From positions 983,376 to 1,047,375 of the forward strand of contig NW_023503313.1 of the NCBI RefSeq assembly GCF_014529535.1: 64,000 nt of DNA. The letters run 5' to 3'. Shown here in pieces: positions 35,457 through 49,454 of the stretch. The notes beneath the pieces were generated by a model. The model saw nothing but the letters and a program-made list of their open reading frames with translations, was not told the origin of the DNA and searched no databases. Numbering within the stretch: position 1 is the first letter of the stretch; each line of letters opens with the position of its first letter. Both the position numbers and the translations under genes were made by a program. The stretch is from Bradysia coprophila (lineage: Eukaryota > Arthropoda > Insecta > Diptera > Sciaridae).

Positions 35457-38400
35457 ATGCTTCGCTTTCTGAGTGGTCGAAGTCGACGAAAGAACAGCAT
35501 TAATGCTCACAATTCGCAAAGGAAGAAACAACTCGATTGTCGAATTATTTTACTTGACGGGACTGATCTATCTGTTGATTTGACGGTTTGTATTCAAGTA
35601 TTTAGCATCAAACATTACACACATTCTTGTTGGCATTATTCATCTTGATGTGTCCCGGTCCTAAATAATCTTTTTTCTTCAAATTTATTGATTTTTTTGT
35701 TATCAGAAAAAAGCAATGGGAAACGATCTTTACGAGCAAGTGTTCTACTCGTTGGACCTAATCGAGAAAGATTACTTTGGCCTGCAGTTTACAGATTCGA
35801 ATCATGTCAAACATTGGCTTGATCCAACCAAACCCATTAAGAAACAAGTCAAAAGTAATTTGTCAATCAGTAAATCAATAACGCAGAAATTACTAAAACG
35901 ATTTCCATTCCTAGTTGGTCCTCCGTATACGTTGCGTTTAAAAGTAAAATTTTATTCGTCCGAACCGAATACGCTACGCGAAGAACTGACTCGATACCAA
36001 TTCTTTCTTCAACTCAAACAAGATTTACTCGATGGAAAACTTGAGTGTACCGATCAGAGAGCGGTCGAAATGTGTGCGCTGGCGTTGCAATGTAAATAAA
36101 TTTTCAATATTTTGTGAACGAATTGTGTTAACCGAATTTCGATGTAGCTGAACTCGGCGATTATGATGAAACTGTCCATACAGCTGCCACCGTTTCCGAA
36201 TTCCGGTTTATGCCCAATCAGACGGAAACAACGGAAATTGCAATATTAGAAGAATACAAAAAGTGCACCGGACTGTCTCCAGCCGAAGCCGAGACCATTT
36301 TTTTGAACAAAGCGAAACATCTGGACATGTACGGCGTGGACATGCATACTGTGTTGGTAAGAATTGCGTCATTTTAACTTCTAGCCCGAATTCGATTTAC
36401 AATCATTTGCTTTTTCATCAGGGAAAAGACGGCTGTGAATATCACCTTGGACTGACACCAACTGGAATTTTAGTTTTCGAAGGAGCTCAAAAAATCGGAC
36501 TTTTCTTTTGGCCTAAAATTGGGAAATTAGATTTCAAAAAGAAGAAACTTACGTTGCTAGTGGTGGAAGATGATGACGAAGGACAATCACAAGACCACAC
36601 ATTTGTTTTTCGGTAAGCATTCGGGAACCAACTGTCTCTATCACATTCCTTTCACAAAATTCGTTTTTGTCCAATTTTGACTTCATTTCAGATTGTACAA
36701 TGAAAAGGCGTGCAAGCACCTGTGGAAATGTGCAGTGGAACATCACACATTCTTCCGGTTGCGTGCACCTGTTCGCGAACAATCTGCTCGACAGAATTTC
36801 TTCCGAATGGGATCGCGTTTCCGATACACTGGTCGCACCGAAATTCAAGCCACACAACAAAGTCGTCCAAGACGATCGGTGCAATTCGAGCGTAGACCAT
36901 CACAGCGCTTTGCTAGACGACAATCGCATGTCCTACGCGAACGTCAAAAGTAATTTCAGATCGATTAATTCACGCATCGGCTCCCATTTGATTTTTTTTT
37001 TTTGGTTTTCTTGCAGAACTACCGGTACTGCTACGACCACGGCAGCTACTAGCTCAGAAACATCGCCCGAATCAACGTCTGTGTCGGTTACGCCATCACC
37101 TTCTATTCAAACTGTTGTTCAAAATCATGTAACAACAAATACCTCAGTCACACCGCCACCATCCACAACGGCTGAATTGTTACATGTACCGTCCGTGTCG
37201 GAGAGTCGATGTTCCAATAAATCGTCCTCGTCGACAGAGGACGGTTGCAATTTCATCAAAATCGGATCATTTGGCAAGGCCGGTATGAATGGGCTGATCG
37301 ATATCGATAATGTGGCGGCTAAACATGTGGACGATCATGCGTTCCAAAAAGGCGGCGTTCATGGATCGTTGGGAAAGGCTTCCATTAGTTCAGCGTTTAG
37401 GTGAGTGTTGGATAGAGACAATGTTGTTTGCAATGAATATATCGTCGGAAGTTGTCGGCATACATTCTAAGTTTGCGCATTTCCCTAGCATCAAAAGTGG
37501 CTCGACGGATAAAGAAAATCTGGACACTTACCTGAAAACAATCGCAAAAGAATCTATAACATCCATTAATGATGCAAACAATGCAACGATCAGGTAGGCA
37601 AAATACGACAACATTTTGTTTGGTGCGAGTGACGGGCGGGTTTTTCGGAATTTAGCATTTTACTAATTCTATCAGACTGTTGTTGGCATTGATGCTCTAT
37701 ATGGTGAAGAAACTTTCTTCCTTTGAACTCTTCTTTTTCGGTTGTAGTAATTGAAGTACACAATTGATTCAATCACAGTGTCACATTCTCCTTGTCTTAA
37801 ATGAAATATTTGTCGGTACTACTGTCTGACATGACTTACTATTCAATTCGGTTGGTTTAACAGTTCCACTTGCAGATGGTTTACTTCCTTGAGTTTTTAC
37901 GGTGAAGATCCAACAATTTCATTTAAATAATTTGATTCATTCCACATGACTAACGAATTTATAATTTTTACATGTGTTGGGCTTTGCTCCAGTAGAGAAT
38001 GTCCACTAAGGCTCGGAACAGGTCACCTTTTCAAGTCTAATCAAAAAATAAATTCAAAGATCACGATGGTGTTTATACCTACTATATGACTACTGACACT
38101 TACGTCCACCACAGCGCCCTTTGAAGATACAATTGATTTTAGTTTCCAATGTTCCGAGCCTGATGATGTTCTTTTAATCCCATTTTTGCTCCAAATTTTC
38201 AACCATAAGTCCAGATGTGGACTGGCCACACAAGTTGGGGCAAGTTGGAACATCACGAATTTCCAAATTTTTGTTTTTGGTTTTATTTGAACTGCACGCA
38301 TTCCGTTGCATATACTTACTGTAGCTCCTACTTATGTTGGACAGTCCATGTAATTCTTATCGAAACCTTGGTGTGTTTTAAACTGCAGAAATCCTTTCCT

Positions 38401-40250
38401 TTCCTTTTGCAAGCTAGCACTCCATCTGACTCTTCTTCACTTGAACTATACTTTGATATAATTATAAAAGACAGACAACTGCCTTCTGAATTGAGTTTTT
38501 CGTAGCAATGACGACACCTTTAACGTTTTTGCTTCATATTTATCTTTTAGGGTGACCATAAACAAAACTGTTGAAATGGACAACAATACGGATACACTCA
38601 AGAAACTGTCGACCAGCGAAAAACCGAATAATCAAACGAAACTTGCAAACACCGGTGGTCCATTGCTTCCCGGACAAATCAAATGTAACATTTTGAAAGG
38701 TGACCCATTCGACCACTTTGTCCGTGTACGATAATATTAACGTATTTCTACCAAACCAAAAATAGCACGTGCTGAGGAAGAACTCGGTGCCACATCTGCA
38801 ATCAAAATGACAAATCATTCGAATACAACGCCATCAACGGATGGACCTGACTCGTTGAACGCAGCTACATATGTATCAGTCGTAAGTGTTTCAGGCCAAT
38901 TTAAGCTTTCATTTCCTAAATATGTTTGTTGACGCTAATTTCATCATTCGTTTCCTCCTTTTTTGTTTGTTTCGCATTTGTTCTACATTTTGTGTCTGTG
39001 CGCTTTTAATTGTATGCACTTTACACGACAACCACAAAAAAACGCATTAGGGTGGCGACAAATTGACATTGAATCTAACCGGTGATTCGCCGTTCAAAAT
39101 GATCAATACCAACAATTCAACGACCAATAGTACCGTGTCATCGCCGACCGTGCCAAATTTTCCATTGGCATTCGACAACAAACACAATATATCCTGTTCC
39201 TCTCAGCCGACCTCACTTTTGAATGGCTTAAGCGAAAATGTGACCGTGACACATTTTTCCGAAACGCACGGCGCAATGGAAAGAATCAGCGTTCCATCGG
39301 ACAACATTTTCAGTACGGAAATCACGTCACCGAAGCTAGACAACAATGTGCGCGCAGCCAATAATTTAAAGTCATCGGAAACTGTTGTCGTCGACACCAG
39401 CAGCACCACTGCCACCACTAGCCAACCGACGAATCCATTCTTGAACATGTCGCCAACGACGACAATCGCACCGCCATCGCAACCGTCTGTTATTGTCACC
39501 ACCATAACATCCACAAATCCATTCATACCCACATCGAATTATACATCTCCATCGCTTGCCATCAGTAATCCATTTAGAGACGGCGATAATGACACAAAGC
39601 CAGTAGCTAAAGTTGAGTCAAACGCTTTGAACAATCATACACCACCAGTCGATGCGAAGGAAGCGGAAAAAAAGATTCCCGACAAAGTGGTACGTATAGC
39701 TTTTTGTATGTTGTTCCCTGTTCCATTTTCTGTTCTTACCGCATTATCATGCCATAGTTTGCCATCAAGTCATTCATGTGTCGCTAATTTTTAGTTAAAT
39801 GTTACCACAAGTCCGTCTTAATGCATGTAAAGCTACTTAGCTACTAGTCAAACTCCAGCTTGTGTGTCGAAAGTATTTCGCAATATCTACCAAATAGTTG
39901 GACATTTTAAGCGGTACCACGAACTGGGTTTGAATTAATATCCAGTGGTACATTCAATTTGTCATGATTTTCCATAAAGGCGACCATTATATCAACCTGT
40001 TATGCAAACCATTTCCATTCAACAATTTAGTGTTTATCGAAGACCATTTGGTCATATCTTAAAATCGAATTAATTTGCATGCGAAATCCACACTGATTTG
40101 TCGGTTAATAACGTACAACAACAACACAAATTATTTTTCAAACAGGATAACCACAAAGCTCATGATCTGGTTTCACCATGGTTAGTTTCTTCAGACGTCG
40201 TATCAACGCCCACTATTCTACGTAAAAAAGTTATAACCACGCAACTATAA
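35457..40250 (+). CDS. yrt: Yurt / EPB41L5 band 4.1 FERM protein
   Basis: Twelve exons: 35457-35585, 35707-35854, 35915-36091, 36148-36356, 36422-36612, 36692-36949, 37017-37400, 37489-37593, 38551-38699, 38766-38881, 39051-39689 and 40146-40250 (TAA). They sum to 870 codons with all phases closing. Residues from about 30 to 320 form the three FERM lobes ([95 protein letters not shown]), followed by a FERM-adjacent region ([17 protein letters not shown]). A Ser/Thr/Pro-rich linker comes next, then [14 protein letters not shown] and the conserved C-terminus [20 protein letters not shown]. Family role: cortical polarity protein that binds and restrains Crumbs and supports septate junctions. The exon at 39051 carries three NPF motifs (see findings). 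Confidence 0.93.
37594..38550 (+). other. Longest Yurt intron, with a short inverted-repeat relic
   Basis: Non-coding. At 38011-38163 the ends ggctcggaacaggt and tgttccgagcct are inverse, matching those of 25027-25157. No nested gene is supported. Confidence 0.5.
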
Positions 40251-41846
40251 AATTTTACCGTGTTACGTAAAAAGTGTATAAGGCACGATAGAGAGAGGCA
40301 GAGAAAGCGAGTTCATAATAATAATATTTTGAAAATTGGTTCTTCTTGCAAATTCTTTATTCGAAATGGAAATTCGTTCGAAAAATTTCGTCTTTTTTTA
40401 ATTTATTGGCGATTCGATATTTTGGTGCTAAATTTAAACAAAATTAATTTTTTTTTATTGATTTCTTTTATAAGACTAACCCCGAAACGTATATAACTCG
40501 ATTAACAAACGAAACAAAAAAAAATTGTGGAACTTAAAAGTATTTACACATTCCGGACAATTGTTTTTTTCATTTGATGACCTAAACCGTAAAATACTTT
40601 ACTACTTAGATGACTGCTAATATTAAAAATAGAAAAATTTTTGCATTTAATTTAAACATACAACTGTTGGACTGTTCCATGTATTTACCATTTGCCGAGG
40701 GAATAGAACTTTTTGTCGCTTTCAGGAAATTTTCCTCAATTTGTTGGGTGGTGCGGAAGTTTTTTTTACTGGAAAAATGAGGATTCATTCAGGTTAAAAA
40801 TGGAATCAATATTTTGTCAAAATGATCCTATTCACTCCTCGAATTCTATTGCCTTTTGAGGAGTGAAGTTGGTCATTTCTGAGGATTTTTTTATTCACTA
40901 CGGTAGCTCGCATTTATTTTTATCATTCCGAAGACTTTAATTTTCTTAATTTTACTTTTAATCGGACTGACACAATCGTCCAACATATTACGACCGATTT
41001 TCACCCCAAAAATCTTGATGCGATTTTCTATTCCGATCATGAAAATCATTTTATTAAACCAACTGTTCCTGATACAAAGGAATAGCGTCGAAATAATGCC
41101 TTATATCAATTGTGCGTAAACAGTCAGTGTTATCCGTCATAGACTTACGTGCTTTTGCATAAATATATATAATATGTCGATTTACATTACAAAGAGGCGA
41201 TACTTGCAATTACTTATTTTGATCTCAAACTTTTCAGAGCTACTTAAATGGACGCAGTGACTTACGATTTAAAACAAAACGGTAGAGACTATTATTTGGA
41301 AACAATACATTACCTAGATTTTCCAGAATTTTCTTACATTTTTCCGAATTTTTATTAAGGAAAATGAAAGAATATTCTGGAAAATATGACCAAACCTTTT
41401 CCCAAAAATAGTCTTTTGCAGATAAGATAGCCTCACACTAAAAAAAAGTTCTCCATTTTGCATTGTGAAAATGGAGACCATATTTTCTAGACTAGTGCTG
41501 AAATATCGGACTTTGTCATTGTTTTTTTTAGCGAATTCGAACCTCATGTTCACTGATAAAGCCTTTCAGCATGCGTTAATCATAACTTACAATTTTTAAG
41601 TGTGCGGCCAGCTTTACGAAGATTTTTTTCTCTATTTTATTATCCACTTACTTTAGTTTTTTACAATAGTAAAATAGGAAAATTAAGTCTACATTTTGAG
41701 ATAATAGACCTATTCAGTGAACGATCGATTTTTTTTAAATAGAAATTTCTTTATCTAACAATTACCGACGGCAAACAAAAAATTCATTTGAAAATGTAAT
41801 AAATGAAGACAATGCAAATGGAAATGTTATTGAGTAAGAAGTTCGG
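40251..41846. other. Yurt 3' flank and intergenic DNA
   Basis: Very AT-rich with long A and T runs. No gene or RNA is recognised. Confidence 0.5.
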
Positions 41847-42058
41847 TAAGAAGCAGAAATTTATTGATAGAGCCAGATGCACCAGACGGTGTACTTCGGA
41901 AGGTATCTGTTAAATACAATCACCTCTACTACGATGAGAAATCTGAGTATCACCCGAGCATCTGCATTGTCCCGGTAGCACACGGCCACTGTACACAGCT
42001 GTTCGTACACACCTCTAAATCAGATTTATTTTGTTGCCTTGTTGATGTGCTCGGATAA
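41847..42058 (+). pseudogene. Fragment resembling the C-terminus of a BEL/Pao retrotransposon polyprotein
   Basis: One plus-strand frame reads LLIEPDAPDGVLRKVSVKYN and ends shortly after a VPVAHGHC segment. The pattern acidic-GVLRKVxVKY followed by a Tyr/His stretch recalls the end of BEL/Pao integrase regions, where variants of G-x-x-R-x-V-x-V occur. No other pol domain or LTR is seen, so at most a decayed fragment. Chance is possible. Confidence 0.35.
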
Positions 42059-42611
42059 TTTTGTTAGTTATTTCAAATAATTCGATAACTAATTGCACTG
42101 AGTCGTAAATTAACGAATTGATGACCAGTTGTATGGATGTAAGCGATTCGCCGCTTTGTTAATTTATCAACCCGGCATTTGCATAAAATTTAGCATTATT
42201 TAGTCCAATGCAATATAATTTAACTTTTTTTTCCAAATTAATGAAATGAAGATTTAAACAATGAATAAGACACAAAAAAATGCCATGAAAATCGATTAAA
42301 AATTAAATTAATAAAAGTGGAAGATTGTAATAAATTTTACATTTATAATGAGAAAAACGTTGCATATTATGTTAGTATATACATGAATATATTCGAGTAT
42401 TTATTTGATTTAGGAATTATTATTTTTTTTGCCTAAAAAAAGACAAATTTTTTACTTAAATTTTGATTCGAAAAAAAAAATCATTTTCTAATCATATCGA
42501 ATCGCTTTGCTTGTTCGTCCGTCCCAAGATTGAAATACAAATTTATATACAAAATGAAAATACATTTCCATATTTTATCTAAAGAGAATGTAAAATATTA
42601 AACGAATATAT
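42059..42611. other. AT-rich spacer
   Basis: Homopolymer-rich sequence between two retroelement scraps. Nothing recognised. Confidence 0.5.
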
Positions 42612-42626
42612 TTGCCAAAATCAGTC

Positions 42627-43206
42627 GTTTTACTGAGTCCAACGGAGACTGACGTAGAAGTTGGTGTATCTCAGGGTGGAGTGTTGTCTCCGTTATTGTT
42701 TCTAGTTTCCATACAGTCTACCGATTGGCTTTGCAGATGACACCAGTATGTTCGTTTCTTCAGCCTTTGTGTCGGAAAACAATTCTAACATCTGGGATAA
42801 TCTCGCTGTCTTACCTGAATACTTTCGCCTGGACACGCCGACGTTGAATCTCCGTACGACAGAGCTGTATCACTTTCATAAGCCGAAAGTTAAGATTGTT
42901 GATCCGCCAGTCGTGAAGTTTGAAGGTGTTACGATCCACACGTGTCCGAGTGTGCAGTGCCTTGGGCTAACTCTGGACGAGTTTGTTCATTGGAACGTTC
43001 ATATTGCTTGCATTTTGAGGATTATCTCTGGGCGTGTAAGGATAATTCAGGGGCTGTGGTTTCTCCCGATGAAGAAACTGAGTTTTCTCTATTCTACCGT
43101 CTACTGTAATTTGACCTATTTAGTTGCGTTGAGGTCTGTGGATCTTCCGCTTAAACTCTTATCTTATATTATGCGCTACAGAGCTTTGAAAACATCTCAC
43201 AAGTAA
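42627..43206 (+). pseudogene. Decayed non-LTR retrotransposon reverse transcriptase (jockey/CR1-like)
   Basis: In one frame 42640-42730 reads VGVSQGGVLSPLLFLVSIQS, the RT palm motif, then hits a TGA. In another frame, from 42728, FADDTSMF supplies the catalytic FADD box. The next 150 codons (42748-43206) carry the downstream pattern: VKFEGVTIH, then CLGLTLDEFVHWNVHI (the K-LG-x-x-LD-x-x-L-x-W-x-x-H block) and LPMKKLSFLYSTVYCNLTYL. The distance between the SQGGVLSP and FADD boxes is shorter than normal, so bases were lost along with the frame. The endonuclease and poly-A tail are not seen. Dead copy. Confidence 0.75.
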
Positions 43207-46200
43207 TCTGTTCGGTAAGTTACTTTTTAACCAATAAACTGATTGGGTAAGAACTTCCCATCGTACTCTCAGTGCAACAGCTGTATAAGCAGGTAGTTTG
43301 AGGATTTGTCTTCTGTTGTGTCAATTGTGTGAAGCGCCACTCTGGAGTTCCCCCACAATGTCAGCATCGAATCAGTTACTCTCATTTGTTGAGGAAGCCT
43401 AAGATCCAGTCTGAACACTGGAGGCGGTGCTTTCTTTTTTCTGAGCCGTCATTGTTCACCTCACTGTTTCTGTCTCACTTAGAAAGTTAAGTCGCTTGTC
43501 GCTATCAATAATTCTGTTTGCAGGAAACATAGTCGATTTATCTCCTCAACCGAAGCTTCAACCTTTACCGTTTTCTTATAGAGAGATAGAGAATTTGAAA
43601 TCCGCAAAAAAAATGGTTTCTAAACGTTGTGTTTACCTCGCAGGGCCTAATTTTGTGAAATATTCCACTAAGTTTCACTAATTTTTTAATGAAATTTTGT
43701 GGCCTAAACTATTGGGAAAATGTTGGGAATTGCAACACTCTCAAAATGCAATTTAAAACTTTTTGCCGTTGCTGAACTATTTCATTGTTGACACAGTATG
43801 TGTTCGCAAATATAGTCAGTGGTTGAAGTTATCAAAGTCCGAGTCCAACGTAACATTTCTTTCGAAATTTATCTATAATTTAAAAATTGAAAGTCTTAGA
43901 CGAACCAGTTTACCTGTGTTTTCACAACCCACACCCACATATCTTGAACGTCAAGCTCCCAAAGTATCTTATCACTTCAATCCAATTAAATACTGTAACC
44001 ATGTTGGCGAATCTTTGTCAAGTAAGGCAAGTAAGTGACACTTCACGTGTTGATAAACAACTTGTTTTAAATATAGTTTATGAAACTGAACCAGAAAAAA
44101 AAATTCGAAACAGCGACCTTGAGCTAGTTATGAGAAAGTGAAAATCTAATTACTTCAAAATCCACAGTAACAAAGTAGAAAGATATTCCAGGAGCTATGC
44201 TCCTCAACAGTGAGATACGAAGGTCTGAATTTCGATAGTTTATTCCTCACAAAAAGTTTTACTTTCGAAGTAAAATTGAATCTACAACATTTTGTCAGCG
44301 GATTTACTCCTTCACCAACTTCGCATTCTCAAAAGTTTAGGATTCTACCATACATTTCGTGCTTCAACCGACAATCATTCTTTATTGGCGGTAAGAGGAA
44401 TGCTTTTCATTTGAACGCACATTATAGCCAAGTTATTTCCATAAAAAGAAATCTTGAAAATTCGTAAGTTAAAAATAAATTTATTTCATTTTCCAATGCG
44501 ATAACCAAATATGTGGATATATATACACACACACACACACCTCCAACACGCTCTACTCTGTTGATTTTCCATACACTTTTAAGAGAGAATTTTGTTGATC
44601 TTACCAAATTAGATTAACGATCCAAAGCTATTGTTATCTGAAACATGCATAACAAATGACTTTTCTGGCTTTTCTTTCTTTTTTTTCATAGAAAAACTAA
44701 AAATCTATTTTTATAAAAAAAAATAATGGAGAAGACCACAGTTTCTTTAATAGTACCGAATGCCATCACAATACCATCGCAATGATCCCACGAAAACAAA
44801 CTACAAATTTTAAATTTTCGTCCGAAAATAGAAAAGTGTTTGTTTAACAGCGAATTTATTTTTTCTTTTCTTCTTTCGTTCTTTCTGTTGTTTTCTTCTA
44901 TCGATTCGAGAAAACATTCATAGCGTCATCGACTTACTCATTATAGTGGCACATGGCACAAATATACAACGTAATTACTACATGTTGAATTGTTAGTAAA
45001 CTGTCTACTTGAGATTGTTGATGTGTTCTATGTAAATATGAATGGTATACATGTTGCTAGTGATTTAACCGTTTTTCTTCAAAAACGTGAGGTAAAGTTA
45101 ACTTTACTTCTCGCAGCCAGAATTTTACCTCAAGCTTTTGAATAAAATATCTTACTTGGCAATTGAGTAAATGAAGGAAATGGTACTTCTTGTGTGTTTA
45201 CCGACCTCGGCTACGCCTCATTTGCCTCATTGATAAGTAATGTACTATTAGTCCGCCGATATGAGTAAATAAAATCGGAAATGCATTAGTCGGACACGAC
45301 AGGAACACGATTTCTATGTTGTTTGGGTGTTGTTGTTTTTTTATCGTCTTTCTTTCCTGTGGCCATGTAGTAGTTGTTTGTAGTTGGTAGTACATAATAC
45401 AAAATTAATGAAATATGTTCATTAGTAATTACAAGCGAAACGGAATTACCGAAATAAGTAACGAAGAATTCACACAAAAAATAAGAAGAATTTTTTGTAG
45501 CATAGAGCGCATACCATATAACCGTTGAAGTTGATGATTGGAGCAATTTATTATTAGATTGTGACGCCCCAATTGGCTCATAATAAGTTAATTGATGTTG
45601 AAAAATATGGAATTGAAGCATTTTCTTGGTGTTCAATTTATTTACGGATATCACATAATTAAAAATGTTGGAAAGTGTGTGCGGCGTTTCTTATTTTTTT
45701 CAATCTCATTTTTTTCCTCTTGGTCGTTGATGTGGGTTTCAAGAGCTTTGCTCTGCTATCGGAATTTCGGAATTTAATAGTTTTGGGCGCGATGCCATGT
45801 TAATTATTTAATTTTGTTAAAAAAATCTTTTCTTTTCGTATGTAAGACGAAAAAAAAAGTGTTTCAAGGAAAATGTTTAAAATTGGAATGGCGATTATGT
45901 TCTATTGTTTATCGTATTGGAGATCGAATAACCACTGGTTCTGAACACAGTATGAAGAATTAGAGAAACCGATTTTTTTTTCTTAATAAAAAATTTATTT
46001 TTTTCCTTTTTTCTTTTCCTTACCAATAAAAACGTAAAACAATTTTATAGTAAACATAAAGATGAAACGAAATTATCTCAACAAAAAAAATTTCACGTTT
46101 TTCACATTTGTATATATTCAAAAATAAAGAAAAATATTTTCCTGTCGTTTTTGACACTCCACATTATAATAGTTGGTATTCAATGGGCAAAAATGGGTAA

Positions 46201-46392
46201 TAGTAAAATAATAAAATTTACAGAAAAAGAACAAAGAAAAACAAGAAAAAATGTAGAACAGTCTTGTTGATGATGTGCCGATTATTTCTTGCATTAAATA
46301 TGCGTGTTAGAGCATCATGATGTTGCTGATGAATTGACCAGGTTAAATAAGAGTTCAATTGGTTTCGTTGGGACGGAACAATTAGTTGTAGC
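43207..46392. other. Intergenic stretch including the actin 3' flank
   Basis: Several 60-90 codon frames (43496-44467) overlap each other without motifs and are not called. A (TA)n(CA)n microsatellite lies at 44517-44541. The part next to 46392 is the 3' UTR of the actin gene, with an AATAAA on the minus strand at 45994-45999. Confidence 0.5.
44517..44541. repeat. (TA)n-(CA)n microsatellite
   Basis: A short run of TA dinucleotides passes directly into about eight CA dinucleotides. Simple repeat, likely length-polymorphic. Confidence 0.85.
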
Positions 46393-47701
<1,309 letters not shown>

Positions 47702-47705
47702 TCAC

Positions 47706-47938
47706 CTGCACAGAACGAAAGAAAACAAAAAAGTTAAATTAAAAATTCCACGGAAAAAACTTTCTGAAATTTAGGAAAAAAAATTGTCGAAAAAATTCTC
47801 TTGAAAATTAAACAGCCAAGAACTTTATCGTAACAGTTCGACTTATTTGGACAAGAAATTATTTCACGAAAAGAAAAATAATTTTCCCACTTGAAAACAA
47901 AAACAATTTTTTTTTCAAAATCAAAATAATTCACCAAC
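47706..47938 (-). other. Inferred 5' UTR intron of the actin gene
   Basis: Reading the minus strand, a pyrimidine-rich tract ends at TTCTGTGCAG just before the 31-base leader to the ATG. A plausible donor lies at 47938 (CAAACG|GTTGGT). The layout, a short untranslated exon followed by an intron before the ATG, is the rule for insect actin genes. The donor is non-optimal, so the exact 5' border is uncertain. Confidence 0.5.
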
Positions 47939-48035
47939 CGTTTGAATACACAAAAATTCTGTTTCAACTCCACAACACTGAGTCGGCCGCTTGAATAGTA
48001 AATCTGCGAGTGGATGCTGGATTTTATCGTTCCAA

Positions 48036-48043
48036 TATTTATA
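48036..48043 (-). promoter_or_regulatory. TATA box of the actin gene
   Basis: On the minus strand the sequence reads gtataaatatt, with TATAAATA at these positions. It lies about 30 bases upstream of a likely start region (ccagcatccactcg, around 48005-48020) and about 100 bases from the inferred first donor. It is the only well-formed TATA box placed correctly for a gene in the window. Confidence 0.7.
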
Positions 48044-49308
48044 CATTCAGTTCATTTGAATGTAAGAGTTTTATGAACTGGCGTCGCCGTCGCAACGCTT
48101 TTCTAACACGACCGAAATAGAAAAATACAAATGTACGCGATACAAACGGAAGGCACCCCATACATGGATCGAACGGCTGAGTAATGCACATTTTGTCAGT
48201 TACTGTAGTACCATATTTGAGTTTGGGTTTTCAAATCAAATCGACTGTTACGACATGGTATGTAGAAATACGTGTTTATAGATATGTATAAGTATATGAT
48301 GGACTGTGCCTGTATCCGTATACATACTCTTAATTATGAATGGTATTTTTTATTTATTTTTAAACCATAAGTATGTTGGCTTAATTGAAAATAATTTTCT
48401 GCTTGAGATGTTGCTGTTGAAACATAAAAAATTCAGATTAGAAAACACTGGTGTGATTCAGTGTATTTTGCGCCATAAGTGTCCTTTTAAGCGCTGTTAA
48501 GACGAACACATTTTTTTTGTGTTGAATAAAAACATTTCGTAATGTTAGTGTCCTAAGCGATGACGAAATTTTTCTGTTTACAATTTTCGTTGCTACTTTC
48601 TACGAATTTGAATATTTTTTTAGCGAAATTTGTTTTTTTGTATTTTACCACGAAATACTTTGTGGAAAGATCGTGGATGATACGCTGGTGATCAGTAGAA
48701 TAGATCATTAACACATTTTCGCGGGAAATACTTTCATCTATAAGTGCAGGTAAATCATCATCAATTGTTTGCGGTAATGCACCAATTTATTTTCTGCTAA
48801 ACGTTTGGATTGTTAATGTAGGAAGTTAGCATCTTATGGGATGGACTGACAAGGACATTCAGATGCTAGACAAACAGTGTTTATTACACCCTGCACACCG
48901 GTGATGAATAATGAACATACCATTTACGGCAATACCATTTCGAGTCATTTAGCAAATCAGTTGTGGCGCCAGATATAAGTATAGCGGAGAACTAATCGTC
49001 TCTAAATAAATTGATTATATCAAGTCTATTAGATGATTTTGATATTTGTTTGATATGTGCCAAGTATTCGCTATCATGAATCATAATGTATCACTGGGTG
49101 TATTTTCGGTGTAACGATGGCAGGAAGTGTATTAGTTTCCGAAATTCCTAAATATAGTTATGCGTGTGGATCTCAATGAGTCCTTGATGGGTCGAGTATA
49201 GTTTCCACCCACTTAGTTGAGTCTAAAAGTTGAGATCTCGATTGAGAGATGAGTGGATACAATCAATCCTCCTAGCGATTATAAAATATGAATAGTTTAA
49301 TGCATGAC
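48044..49308. other. Actin upstream region and gene-free DNA
   Basis: May hold actin enhancers; no confident binding sites were assigned. No coding region. Confidence 0.45.
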
Positions 49309-49454
49309 GAATTATAAGAAAAATGAAATTTCATTCATTTAGCTGCGTTTCGAATAGGTCTACGATGTAATTTGTATAAACAAAACTTCAATCACCATCG
49401 TCAGCCTATTTGATGCAGTCCTAAATCAATGAAATTTAATTTTTCTTATAATTC
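49309..49454. mobile_element. Fold-back MITE-like element
   Basis: The left arm gaattataagaaaaatgaaa and following bases is inverse to the right arm ...tttaatttttcttataattc over about 34 bases with few mismatches. The inner parts also pair (ctgcgtttcgaatagg against cctatttgatgcag). About 146 bases in all, no coding capacity. Confidence 0.65.

Noticed and set aside
35863-35914. In-frame stretch [20 protein letters not shown] as part of the Yurt FERM domain
   Set aside because: It is a 60-base open intron; removing it restores [14 protein letters not shown], the conserved FERM sequence.
36549-36903. Antisense frames over Yurt exons
   Set aside because: Shadows of the FERM coding exons on the other strand.
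43496-44467. Cluster of 60-90 codon plus-strand frames after the dead reverse transcriptase
   Set aside because: They overlap in different frames, have no RT, RNase H or other motif, and no convincing exon borders.
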